Numbered from the stretch's first letter, positions 1 through 6,301 are shown. The stretch is 6,301 nucleotides of DNA from JAGXLC01 sp046545795 (GCA_046545795.1 JBKGZD010000151.1:1-6301); one strand, 5' to 3'. Numbers and translations: made by a program. The notes: generated from the sequence alone by a model not told the origin.

Positions 1-28
1 AGCGTAATAGGAAATTAACATTAAAACT

Positions 29-1912
29 ATGGTAAAAATACAAGACAAGCTAAAATTCAGAGATGATTTCCCCCCCGTTTCAACGGAAGAATGGGAGGAA
101 AAGATTCTAAAAGACCTGAAAGGAGCAGATTACGAGAAAAAATTAATCTGGAAACCCCTGGAAGGATTTAAGGTAAGACCATATTACCGGGCCGAAGACC
201 TTGGAAAAATAAAATACCTGGAGGCTCTTCCTGGTGTATTTCCCTATGTAAGAGGCAAAATGGATAAAGAAAATAATTGGTATATCCGCCAGGATATTGA
301 CACAAAGAATGGTATAGAAGAGTCCAATAAAAAGGCTTTAGAGATACTTCAAAAGGGAGTGGATTCCTTGGGTTTCATCATTAATGAAGAAAAGGACTTT
401 AAAAAAGATGATTTGAATAAGCTCCTGAAAGATATTTGCATTCCGGCAATAGAGCTGAATTTTGTAGCTAATCATGGTTCAATGAAAATCGTTGATCTGC
501 TGATTGAACGACTTGAAAATGAAGATTTTAATAGTGCTGAGCTTACGGGTAGTGTCGATTTTAATCCCCTGGGTAATTTAACCATTAAGGGCAAATTCTG
601 TAAATCAGCCGATTATTCTTTTGACCAGTGTAAAACGATAATAGAAAAAGGAAAAATTTTACCTTCCTTCCATGTGCTCCAGGTAGATGCTTTTCACGTT
701 CATAATGCAGGAGCAACTGCTGTGCAGGAATTAGGGGCAGCCCTCGCAATGGGCAATGAATACCTTGCTAATCTGACTGAAAAAGGTTTAAACATAGATG
801 ACATAGCTTCAGCAATGAGGTTTAAATTTGGTTCCGGTTCCAGCTATTTTATTGAAATTGCAAAACTGAGAGCAGCAAGAATGTTATGGGCAAAAATCGT
901 TGAAGCTTATAATCCTTCAAACGAAAGTTCTGCTAAAATGTATATCCATAGTGAAACTTCACACTGGAATCAAACTATTTATGATCCTTATGTAAATATG
1001 CTGAGAGGAACTACAGAGTCTATGTCAGCTGCTCTAGGTGGTGCAGATTCTATAATTGTAACTCCTTATGATAAGGCTTTTGAAACACCTACTGAATTTG
1101 CCGGAAGAATTGCCCGGAATACACAGATTATCCTGAAAGAGGAAGCATATCTCGATAAAGTGGTTGACCCTGCAGGAGGTTCTTATCTTATTGAAAACCT
1201 TACTCAATCGATAGCAGAGCATGCATGGTCGCTATTCCAGGAAATTGAAAACGCAGGTGGGTATATTGAAGCCTTTAAGAAGGGATTAATCCAGGAAAAA
1301 ATTAAAGAAGTTGCTAATAAACGTAACCACAATATCGCAGCCAAGAAAGAAGCACTCGTTGGAGTTAATTTATACCCAAATCCAAATGAGGTGATGGAAA
1401 AAGGTTATAATGAAGATACTGTAGAATCTTCCTCGCAAGAAGCCGGAGATGCCATTGCTGAGCCTCTGAAGCCCTATAGAGGGGCCGAAGAAATTGAGCT
1501 GATGCGTCTTAAAACAGACAGAAATGCAGACCGAAGACCCAAAGTATTCCTTTTAACAATTGGCGATAAAACAATGAGACGGGCAAGGGCACAATTCTCA
1601 TCAGGTTTCTTTGCTGCTGCCGGCTTTGAAATTATTGACAACATTGGTTTTGATACTGTGGAAGAGGGAATAAAAGAAGCTAAAGAAAAAAATGCAGAAA
1701 TAATTGTCATATGCAGCTCAGATCCTGAATATCCTGAAATCGCACCAAAAGTTGCGGAAATGGCCGAAAATGACAATATTGTAGTTGTTGCCGGGTATCC
1801 CAAAGACAGTATTGAGATGCTAAAAGAAAAAGGCATTCAGTATTTCATACATATTAAGTCAAACCTTATTGAAACTCTACAGAAGTTTCAGGAAGAATTG
1901 GGTATTGTTTAA
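29..1912 (+). CDS. mutA: Methylmalonyl-CoA mutase small (beta) subunit, MutA
   Basis: This is the non-catalytic partner of the adenosylcobalamin-dependent mutase that interconverts succinyl-CoA and (R)-methylmalonyl-CoA in the cytoplasm. At 627 residues it has the normal small-subunit length. The TIM-barrel mutase domain spans roughly residues 35-480 and a degenerate B12-binding-like domain roughly 504-625. Family signatures are visible, including HNAGATAVQELG (225-236), KLRAARMLWAKI (279-290), FAGRIARNTQ (357-366) and DPAGGSYLIE (380-389). Aligned by eye to the large subunit, the active site has decayed: Phe222 replaces the catalytic Tyr, Asp177 replaces Gln and Lys187 replaces the substrate Arg. 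The DxHxxG cobalamin motif is missing around residues 512-520 (GDKTMRRAR). These losses are normal for MutA and do not indicate a pseudogene. The ATG at 29 has an A/T-rich leader; no strong Shine-Dalgarno is seen, as is usual in Bacteroidota. mutB starts 22 bp after the stop, so the two are almost certainly co-transcribed. The promoter lies left of the window or in the 28 bases shown. Confidence 0.96.
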   Translation: MVKIQDKLKFRDDFPPVSTEEWEEKILKDLKGADYEKKLIWKPLEGFKVRPYYRAEDLGKIKYLEALPGVFPYVRGKMDKENNWYIRQDIDTKNGIEESNKKALEILQKGVDSLGFIINEEKDFKKDDLNKLLKDICIPAIELNFVANHGSMKIVDLLIERLENEDFNSAELTGSVDFNPLGNLTIKGKFCKSADYSFDQCKTIIEKGKILPSFHVLQVDAFHVHNAGATAVQELGAALAMGNEYLANLTEKGLNIDDIASAMRFKFGSGSSYFIEIAKLRAARMLWAKIVEAYNPSNESSAKMYIHSETSHWNQTIYDPYVNMLRGTTESMSAALGGADSIIVTPYDKAFETPTEFAGRIARNTQIILKEEAYLDKVVDPAGGSYLIENLTQSIAEHAWSLFQEIENAGGYIEAFKKGLIQEKIKEVANKRNHNIAAKKEALVGVNLYPNPNEVMEKGYNEDTVESSSQEAGDAIAEPLKPYRGAEEIELMRLKTDRNADRRPKVFLLTIGDKTMRRARAQFSSGFFAAAGFEIIDNIGFDTVEEGIKEAKEKNAEIIVICSSDPEYPEIAPKVAEMAENDNIVVVAGYPKDSIEMLKEKGIQYFIHIKSNLIETLQKFQEELGIV

Positions 1913-1934
1913 CTGCATCAAAAAAAAAGAAAAT
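1913..1934 (+). promoter_or_regulatory. A-rich translation leader of mutB
   Basis: The 22-base spacer between the mutA stop and the mutB ATG contains a run of nine A (1920-1928) followed by GAAAAT and then the start codon. There is no GGAGG-like Shine-Dalgarno. Bacteroidota mRNAs commonly use A-rich leaders for initiation, which supports 1935 as the start. An ATG at 1869 in the same frame would add 22 residues, but these overlap the mutA coding end and are basic and low-complexity, unlike any MutB N-terminus I know. Confidence 0.5.
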
Positions 1935-4070
1935 ATGAGACCAAATTTCAACAATATAAAATTTGAAGGTGATAAAAAGAGTGGTGGTAAAAAATCACCA
2001 CAATATCAATCAAACTGGGAAACACCTGAGAAAATCAAAGTAAAACCAGTATACACAAAAGAAGATATTGAAAACCTTGAGCATCTTGATTATGCAGCAG
2101 GGATTCCACCCTATCTTCGCGGACCTTACTCAACGATGTATGCTATGCGTCCGTGGACTATCAGGCAGTACGCAGGATATTCCACTGCTGAAGAGTCGAA
2201 TGCTTTTTACAGAAGAAATCTTGCTGCAGGACAAAAGGGTTTGTCAGTTGCTTTTGATTTAGCTACACACAGGGGATATGATTCAGACCACCCGAGAGTA
2301 ACAGGCGATGTTGGTAAAGCCGGAGTAGCTGTGGATTCCATCCTTGATATGAAGGTATTATTTGATCAGATACCACTGGATCAAATGACAGTATCAATGA
2401 CAATGAATGGAGCGGTACTTCCGGTTATGGCATTTTATATAGTAGCCGGAATGGAGCAGGGAGTGCCTGTGGAGAAACTAAGCGGAACAATACAAAATGA
2501 TATTCTTAAAGAATTTATGGTGAGAAACACCTATATTTATCCTCCTGAATTTTCAATGAGAATAATTGCAGATATCTTCGAATATACTTCCAAGAAAATG
2601 CCCAAATTTAACTCAATATCAGTTTCTGGTTACCATATGCAGGAAGCCGGGGCAACAGCGGATATTGAACTGGCATATACATTGTCAGATGGCCTTGAAT
2701 ATATTCGCGCTGGATTGGATGCCGGGCTCGATATAGATGCTTTTGCACCGCGAATCTCATTTTTCTGGGCAATTGGAATGAATCATTTTATGGAGATTGC
2801 TAAGATGCGTGCTGCCAGAATATTATGGGCAAAAATCGTTAAGCAGTTTAATCCTAAGAATCCTAAATCAACAGCCTTGAGAACGCATTCACAAACATCC
2901 GGGTGGAGTCTTACTGAGCAGGATCCATTTAACAATGTTGCCCGGACTTGTGTAGAGGCTTTAGGTGCAGCACTTGGACACACACAGTCTCTTCATACGA
3001 ATGCTCTTGACGAAGCGATTGCTCTTCCAACTGATTTCTCAGCCCGTATAGCAAGAAATACACAAATTTACCTGCAGGAAGAAACCAATATTACACAATC
3101 CCTTGACCCATGGGCTGGATCATATTATGTTGAAAAGCTCACCAAGGAGATAGCAGACAGGGCATGGGAACATATAAAGGAAATTGAAAGCCTGGGCGGA
3201 ATGACGAAAGCCATTGAAACCGGTGTTCCGAAAATGCGTATTGAAGAAGCTGCTGCAAAAAAACAAGCCAGACTTGATACTGGTAAAGAAGTTCGTGTTG
3301 GTGTGAATAAGTACAGACTTGAAAAAGAAGAGCCGATTGAGATATTGGACGTGGATAATACTGCAGTACGTGAAGCTCAGTTAAAAAGACTGAAAAAACT
3401 GAAAGAAGAAAGAAACGAAGAAGAAGTGAAAGAAGCCCTGGCTAAGATAACTAAATGTGCAGAAACAGGGGAAGGGAATCTGCTGGAACTTTCTGTTGAG
3501 GCAGCTCAGAAAAGAGCTACACTGGGAGAAATATCTTATGCATGCGAAAAAGTTGCAGGGAGATATACAGCTGTTACCCGCTCAATATCAGGAGTGTACT
3601 CTTCAGAGTCTAAAGATGATAGTAAGTATCAACAAGCCAAAAATCTTGTAAAACAGTTCGCTGAGAAAGAAGGCAGACAGCCACGTATAATGATAGCGAA
3701 AATGGGACAGGACGGCCACGATAGAGGCGCTAAAGTTGTTTCCACAGGGTATGCCGATCTTGGATTTGATGTTGATATCGGGCCGTTATTTCAGACCCCT
3801 GAAGAAGCCGCAAGACAAGCAGTGGAAAATGATGTACACATTCTTGGCGTTTCCAGCCTTGCAGCAGGACATAAAACATTAGTGCCACAAGTGATTGAAG
3901 AATTAAAAAAACTCGGAAGGGATGATATTATGGTAATTGTTGGAGGAGTTATTCCTTCACAGGATTACCAGTTCCTTTATGACCAGGGCGTGGTCGGCGT
4001 CTTTGGACCCGGCACACCAATCCCGGATGCAGCCATTGAAATTTTGAATATTTTGCTAGATGAAGAATAA
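1935..4070 (+). CDS. mutB: Methylmalonyl-CoA mutase large (alpha, catalytic) subunit, MutB
   Basis: This is the catalytic subunit of adenosylcobalamin-dependent methylmalonyl-CoA mutase (succinyl-CoA to (R)-methylmalonyl-CoA, reversible). It has 711 residues from the ATG at 1935, a full-length family size. The mutase barrel spans about residues 30-550 and the B12-binding Rossmann domain about 580-711. By eye against the Propionibacterium enzyme (offset 10), the substrate-contacting Tyr79 (RQYAGYST), Gln187 and Arg197, and the catalytic Tyr233-His234 (SGYHMQEAGATAD) are all present. The Tyr79/Arg197 pair argues for methylmalonyl-CoA rather than the isobutyryl-CoA mutase type. The cobalamin motif DGHDRG lies at 593-598, with His595 the predicted lower axial cobalt ligand, preceded by Lys589. 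GVSSLAAGH and GGVIPSQD complete the B12 fold. It forms a heterodimer with the MutA encoded just upstream and probably shares its transcript, which ends at the terminator 28 bp downstream. No meaB chaperone or epimerase gene follows directly. Nothing appears truncated or frameshifted. Confidence 0.97.
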   Translation: MRPNFNNIKFEGDKKSGGKKSPQYQSNWETPEKIKVKPVYTKEDIENLEHLDYAAGIPPYLRGPYSTMYAMRPWTIRQYAGYSTAEESNAFYRRNLAAGQKGLSVAFDLATHRGYDSDHPRVTGDVGKAGVAVDSILDMKVLFDQIPLDQMTVSMTMNGAVLPVMAFYIVAGMEQGVPVEKLSGTIQNDILKEFMVRNTYIYPPEFSMRIIADIFEYTSKKMPKFNSISVSGYHMQEAGATADIELAYTLSDGLEYIRAGLDAGLDIDAFAPRISFFWAIGMNHFMEIAKMRAARILWAKIVKQFNPKNPKSTALRTHSQTSGWSLTEQDPFNNVARTCVEALGAALGHTQSLHTNALDEAIALPTDFSARIARNTQIYLQEETNITQSLDPWAGSYYVEKLTKEIADRAWEHIKEIESLGGMTKAIETGVPKMRIEEAAAKKQARLDTGKEVRVGVNKYRLEKEEPIEILDVDNTAVREAQLKRLKKLKEERNEEEVKEALAKITKCAETGEGNLLELSVEAAQKRATLGEISYACEKVAGRYTAVTRSISGVYSSESKDDSKYQQAKNLVKQFAEKEGRQPRIMIAKMGQDGHDRGAKVVSTGYADLGFDVDIGPLFQTPEEAARQAVENDVHILGVSSLAAGHKTLVPQVIEELKKLGRDDIMVIVGGVIPSQDYQFLYDQGVVGVFGPGTPIPDAAIEILNILLDEE

Positions 4071-4097
4071 TTAAAATTTTTGATTAGCATAAAAATC

Positions 4098-4130
4098 AAC
4101 CTCTGTAATAAACTTGCAGAGGTTTTTTTA
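4098..4130 (+). terminator. Intrinsic terminator of the mutAB unit
   Basis: AACCTCTG (4098-4105) pairs perfectly with CAGAGGTT (4117-4124) around an 11-nt loop, and the right arm runs directly into a T-tract (TTTTTTTA, 4123-4130). The stem is 8 bp, extendable by a T-G wobble and two A-T pairs. It sits 28 bp after the mutB stop and ahead of a gene-free gap, so it should end the mutAB transcript. Confidence 0.9.
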
Positions 4131-4460
4131 TTTATGAGTTTTCATAAAACATACTGTTGATTAACAGCTCAAATTTGAATAACTCAGTTCTTGCCATGTA
4201 GAAGTTACTATTAATAAATTATACAGCTATTTGTATAATCCATTGCAGTTGAGTTTATTGGATTTGTTACATACTTGAGTCTCTACTTATTAATATTAAA
4301 TTTTTCTCCTTTCCTTTACTCTTCCAAAAATTATCTATAACTTTATTATCGGTTAATATAGAAAACTTCTTTCAAAGCTATGATTATTAAGGGGAATGAT
4401 TTTGGGGCAATTTTTGATAACAACCTGTATTAGTTCACACCATAAAATTATAAGTAAAAT
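4131..4460. other. AT-rich intergenic region, no gene seen
   Basis: This gap of about 330 bases separates the mutAB terminator from the next gene. I find no convincing coding frame on either strand and no tRNA- or rRNA-like structure. It holds one 8-bp perfect inverted repeat (4218-4239, listed separately) and a small 5-bp one (CTGTT-gatt-AACAG, 4154-4167). No complete Bacteroidota promoter (TTG about 20 bases before TAnnTTTG) could be identified. The promoter of the downstream gene should nevertheless lie here, because that gene follows a strong terminator. Confidence 0.6.
4218..4239. repeat. 8-bp perfect inverted repeat, possible operator or hairpin
   Basis: ATTATACA (4218-4225) and TGTATAAT (4232-4239) are perfect reverse complements separated by six bases (gctatt). 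The right arm contains TATAAT. The symmetry fits a dimeric repressor operator or a small hairpin. There is no T-tract after it, so it is not a terminator. In DNA this AT-rich, an 8-bp palindrome can arise by chance, and it lies about 220 bp from the next start codon. Confidence 0.35.
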
Positions 4461-5477
4461 ATGCAAAAGTTTGTTGGTTATATTCTCTCTTTTTTGATGT
4501 CCTTATTTTTTATGCTTTTAGGCATATCAACCGGGCAGTGTCAGCCGGGAATCAAATCCATGGAATGGGGGTCCAATCTGAAAATTAATCTTCAGCTTAC
4601 TAATGATAGTAGCTATACGCTTAATATAGACACATTACATCATACCGATCAGACAGTTGGCCGTAGAGCAAAGAAATATACTCACTATCCAGCCCGTTTA
4701 TCAGAAGAATTTATTACTCAGCTTGAACAGATTGAAATTGATTCTTTTAATGTCTCAGACAATAAAACATCTACTGTCGACGCGTCGGGAGTAACTTTGT
4801 GGAGTTCATTGCATCACTTGATTGGTGGTGAATGGGCGCATTTTACGAATACTATTCTTTATGCACTTGAAAAGAATTATCTACAGCTAAAAGCTCCTTT
4901 GATGAAACGTCCTGAAACAAACTGGAGACCATCTCCAATGACAGAGTCATATAAACGGACGAGGAAATGGGCTTATTATGTTCCGGTGGATCAACGCCTG
5001 GCTCAGAAGGAATACAAAATTCAGAAAAAAAACGATGAGCTTGGGGCTCTCAAAGACGTGCCCAATGAATTTATTGAACTTTTCCTGGAAACAAACAATA
5101 GAGAATATGGGCGAATGAAAGAACGAAATGAAAAAGATAAAATAGCAAAAATAGATCTTGTGAAGCTCCTCATAGGCGCTAAATATTTGAGCACAGTTCA
5201 AATTGATTATATTAAAACAATGGTGATGAAAGCCATTAATGAGCATTCAAAAAAAGAACTTCCCTCAATCATTATCTTTAACAACTTTAATGCTGCAGTA
5301 GCAATGAGTCTTAATGAAAATGGATATAAAGCAGAGAAAATCACATTTAACGATAAAAATATCTCTGAAACTCAGCGGCAGGAAAGAGAAAAGGCCATTA
5401 GGACTATTGTTGATAATATAAACAAAACCAATAAGGAACTCTTTAAAAAAAGACTGGAAAGTTATTATACCGATTAA
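4461..5477 (+). CDS. Hypothetical exported protein, no recognised family
   Basis: This gene encodes a 338-residue protein that I do not recognise. Residues 1-27 look like a Sec signal peptide: MQK, then a hydrophobic core of about 20 residues (FVGYILSFLMSLFFMLLGIS), then a polar cleavage region near STGQCQ. The only cysteine is Cys27, preceded by Gln rather than Gly/Ala/Ser, so it is a poor lipobox and periplasmic export is likelier than lipidation. The mature N-terminal part has short beta-type stretches (39-60). The middle is aromatic- and Trp-rich (WSSLHHLIGGEWAHF at 114-128; Trp155; RKWAYYVP at 168-175). The C-terminal half is Lys/Glu-rich and probably helical (215-265 and 300-335), around one hydrophobic patch (IIIFNNFNAAVAM, 270-282). 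No catalytic motif is evident. The ATG has an A-rich leader (AAGTAAAAT). It appears monocistronic: about 390 bp separate it from mutB, and no clear terminator follows. Confidence 0.8.
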   Translation: MQKFVGYILSFLMSLFFMLLGISTGQCQPGIKSMEWGSNLKINLQLTNDSSYTLNIDTLHHTDQTVGRRAKKYTHYPARLSEEFITQLEQIEIDSFNVSDNKTSTVDASGVTLWSSLHHLIGGEWAHFTNTILYALEKNYLQLKAPLMKRPETNWRPSPMTESYKRTRKWAYYVPVDQRLAQKEYKIQKKNDELGALKDVPNEFIELFLETNNREYGRMKERNEKDKIAKIDLVKLLIGAKYLSTVQIDYIKTMVMKAINEHSKKELPSIIIFNNFNAAVAMSLNENGYKAEKITFNDKNISETQRQEREKAIRTIVDNINKTNKELFKKRLESYYTD

Positions 5478-5631
5478 AATATATCCCAATTAAAATAGGC
5501 AAATTCAGAAGTAGAAGAAAATTTTAAAATTGTCATTATTATTCTCATGAGTCAGCATCAGGCAATTAATAGTATGGCAGTGGCTTCCAATATATTTAAA
5601 GAAATTTATACTAAAATATAAAGAATTTAAC

Positions 5632-5639
5632 TAATTTTG
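5632..5639 (+). promoter_or_regulatory. Bacteroidota-type -7 promoter box before the small gene pair
   Basis: TAATTTTG is a perfect match to the TAnnTTTG -7 element of the Bacteroidota primary sigma factor. It ends 22 bp before the ATG at 5662, so transcription would begin a few bases upstream of the small cassette. A clean TTG -33 element at the usual 19-21 base spacing is not visible; the region is only A/T-rich. The remainder of the gap from 5478 shows no supported gene. Confidence 0.5.
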
Positions 5640-5661
5640 CATAAGAATCTTTTATAGATAA

Positions 5662-5895
5662 ATGAAGTTTACAAACTATTTTCTCCATACTCGACAACGG
5701 CCAGACCGAAAAGACATTAAAATGGAATAGATTGAACAGGTTTACGGGTTCCCGGAACATGAACAAACACAGACCGATGGACGTAAACGTAAGTGGGGAT
5801 ATATTAAAGAAGTTGATAAATATTTACGCATTGTAGTTCTGGAAGATGGCGAGACAGTACACAATGCTTTTTTTGACAGGGATTTTAAAAAATAA
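5662..5895 (+). pseudogene. DUF4258-like small toxin-type protein, interrupted by an in-frame TAG
   Basis: Reading from the ATG at 5662 gives a 77-codon frame with a single TAG at 5728-5730 (codon 23) and a TAA at 5893-5895. Both sides of the TAG belong to one recognisable small protein: MKFTNYFLHTRQRPDRKDIK at the start, then DGRKRKWGYI, YLRIVVLEDGETVHNAFFDRDFKK at the end (shown here as segments YLRIVVLEDG and ETVHNAFFDRDF). This pattern of H..R, a central DGR with an aromatic, and a closing FFDR resembles DUF4258-type proteins, which have a small RelE/BrnT-like toxin fold. From memory, relatives have Trp-Ile at this point, so TGG to TAG is one transition. No ATG in frame follows the TAG, so only a 22-residue peptide would be made unless readthrough occurs. 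The DUF2283 gene starts 4 bp after the final stop. A recent inactivation is the simplest view; a sequencing error is the main alternative. The family assignment is from memory. Confidence 0.72.
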
Positions 5896-5899
5896 CATT

Positions 5900-6109
5900 A
5901 TGAAGATAACATACTTTAAAGATACCGATACGTTGCTGGTTAATTTCAATAACAATGAAATTACCGATACCAAAGACCTGAACGAAAACGTGCTGGTGGA
6001 AATGGATAAAAATGGCAATGTAGTTAGCATGACCATTGAACATGCTCAGCAACAAACCGAAATTGCCAGCTTCTCTTTTAACCAGGTTGAAAATACTGGC
6101 GCTGTTTAA
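5900..6109 (+). CDS. DUF2283 family small protein, putative antitoxin-like partner
   Basis: This 69-residue protein has the DUF2283 pattern: an opening MKITYFKDTDTLLVNF strand pair (usual form MKIxYDxxxDxLyI), a central acidic turn with ITDTKDLNENVLVEMD (roughly residues 21-36), then DKNGNVVSMTIEHA (36-49), where the family has a D-x-x-G-x-(I/V)-x-x-(I/L)-E-I core. The molecular role of DUF2283 is not established. Because these proteins often sit beside small toxin-like genes such as DUF4258, an antitoxin role is inferred, not shown. The chosen ATG at 5900 matches the family N-terminus and leaves a 4-bp gap after the preceding frame. An in-frame ATG at 5846 would add 18 residues inside the upstream gene and is rejected. 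The gene is intact although its upstream neighbour is interrupted, and it ends at a bidirectional terminator. Confidence 0.85.
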   Translation: MKITYFKDTDTLLVNFNNNEITDTKDLNENVLVEMDKNGNVVSMTIEHAQQQTEIASFSFNQVENTGAV

Positions 6110-6112
6110 GTA

Positions 6113-6140
6113 AAAAGCCCCGGAACAATCCAAGGCTTTT
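6113..6140. terminator. Bidirectional intrinsic terminator between convergent genes
   Basis: AAAAGCC (6113-6119) pairs perfectly with GGCTTTT (6134-6140), and GG/CC (6122-6123 with 6130-6131) can extend the stem inside a small internal loop. On the plus strand the stem runs into TTTTATT; on the minus strand it runs into GGCTTTTTA. It lies 3 bp after the DUF2283 stop and 1 bp from the end of the minus-strand RHS frame, so it can serve both convergent transcripts. Confidence 0.8.
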
Positions 6141-6141
6141 A

Positions 6142-6301
6142 TTAATCGATAGTACAATCAATGTTAAAATAATTTTTACAGATACTTAATATCGAATAGC
6201 AAATTGCAGCGAGTGCTGTAAAAATAAACTCCCCGCTCGGGTCAGTGTAAATAAGCGGGTTATTAAGGCAATACGCATACCGGTTAAAATTCTGGCTGTT
6301 G
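6142..6301 (-). CDS. RHS-repeat-associated core protein, C-terminal end (partial)
   Basis: The minus strand is open from the right edge of the window to a TAA at 6144-6142, giving the last 52 residues of a longer protein whose start lies beyond the edge. The visible part opens with NSQNFNRYAYCLNNPLIYTD followed by PSGEF. This is the hallmark end of the RHS-repeat-associated core domain (consensus about FNRYxYxxNNPLxYxDPxGE). RHS proteins are large exported or surface shells that enclose a variable C-terminal toxin used against neighbouring cells. After the DPSGE motif only 28 residues remain, starting hydrophobic (FIFTALAAICYSILSIC) and then a short polar tail. That is too short for a toxin domain, so this is either a toxin-less or truncated copy or an orphan RHS tip. 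No immunity-like gene follows it on the minus strand within the window. The frame is confident despite its shortness because the motif is distinctive. Confidence 0.85.
   Translation of the reverse strand, partial: NSQNFNRYAYCLNNPLIYTDPSGEFIFTALAAICYSILSICKNYFNIDCTID

Noticed and set aside
485..1700. MutA lacking the catalytic Tyr and the DxHxxG cobalamin motif, at first sight a damaged mutase
   Set aside because: These losses define the normal small subunit of heterodimeric methylmalonyl-CoA mutases; the frame is full-length and paired with an intact MutB.
1474..1836. Minus-strand open frame of 120 codons inside mutA
   Set aside because: It is antisense to a conserved part of mutA, is Ser/Ile-rich low-complexity in translation, and shows no family motif: a shadow frame.
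1869..1934. In-frame upstream start that would lengthen MutB by 22 residues
   Set aside because: It overlaps the mutA coding end, and the added residues are basic and unlike MutB N-termini. The ATG at 1935 gives the normal family length and has an A-rich leader.
4485..4550. Cys27 of the exported protein as a lipoprotein attachment site
   Set aside because: The residue before the cysteine is Gln and the one before that Gly, which does not fit the lipobox (Gly/Ala/Ser at -1), so lipidation was not called.
4947..5246. Minus-strand open frame of 99 codons inside the exported-protein gene
   Set aside because: Its Phe/Ile/His-rich composition is the expected mirror of a Lys/Glu/Asn-rich plus-strand gene, and it has no leader or motif.
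5547..5621. Short plus-strand frame of 24 codons (MSQHQAINSM...)
   Set aside because: It is too short, with no leader signal and no recognisable motif, and it lies upstream of the -7 box of the next cassette.
5846..5899. Earlier in-frame ATG for the DUF2283 gene
   Set aside because: The 18 added residues fall inside the upstream toxin-like reading frame, whereas the ATG at 5900 reproduces the family's MKITY-type N-terminus.
5885..6157. Minus-strand open frame of 90 codons across the DUF2283 gene
   Set aside because: It is antisense to the well-matched DUF2283 coding sequence and crosses the terminator.

Overview
The window looks like chromosomal DNA of an AT-rich member of the Bacteroidota. 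Three things suggest this: close resemblance of the two mutase subunits to those of heterodimeric mutases from that phylum, A-rich translation leaders in place of clear Shine-Dalgarno sites, and a perfect TAnnTTTG -7 box upstream of the small gene pair on the right. No species can be named from the sequence alone.

The left two thirds (29-4070) is a compact two-gene unit, mutA then mutB, encoding the small and large subunits of adenosylcobalamin-dependent methylmalonyl-CoA mutase. The large subunit keeps every catalytic and cobalamin-binding residue I can place. The small subunit is the usual degenerate structural partner, without the DxHxxG cobalamin motif. Together they interconvert succinyl-CoA and methylmalonyl-CoA, the core of propionate production or use. 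The unit ends in a strong intrinsic terminator (4098-4130).

An AT-rich gap of about 330 bases follows, with one 8-bp perfect inverted repeat and no recognisable gene. Next comes a stand-alone 338-residue protein with a signal peptide and no recognised family (4461-5477).

The right end (about 5630-6301) is accessory in character. A two-gene cassette on the plus strand encodes a small DUF4258/toxin-like protein and, 4 bp later, a DUF2283 protein. The first gene carries an in-frame TAG at codon 23, where a tryptophan is expected, so it is probably broken, while its partner is intact. Converging on it from the minus strand is the C-terminal end of an RHS-repeat protein that runs off the right edge. 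Its core signature is clear, but only a short hydrophobic tail follows, so no toxin tip domain is present. One bidirectional terminator lies between the convergent genes. The main points of interest are the amber-interrupted toxin-like gene beside its preserved partner, and the RHS end without a toxin.
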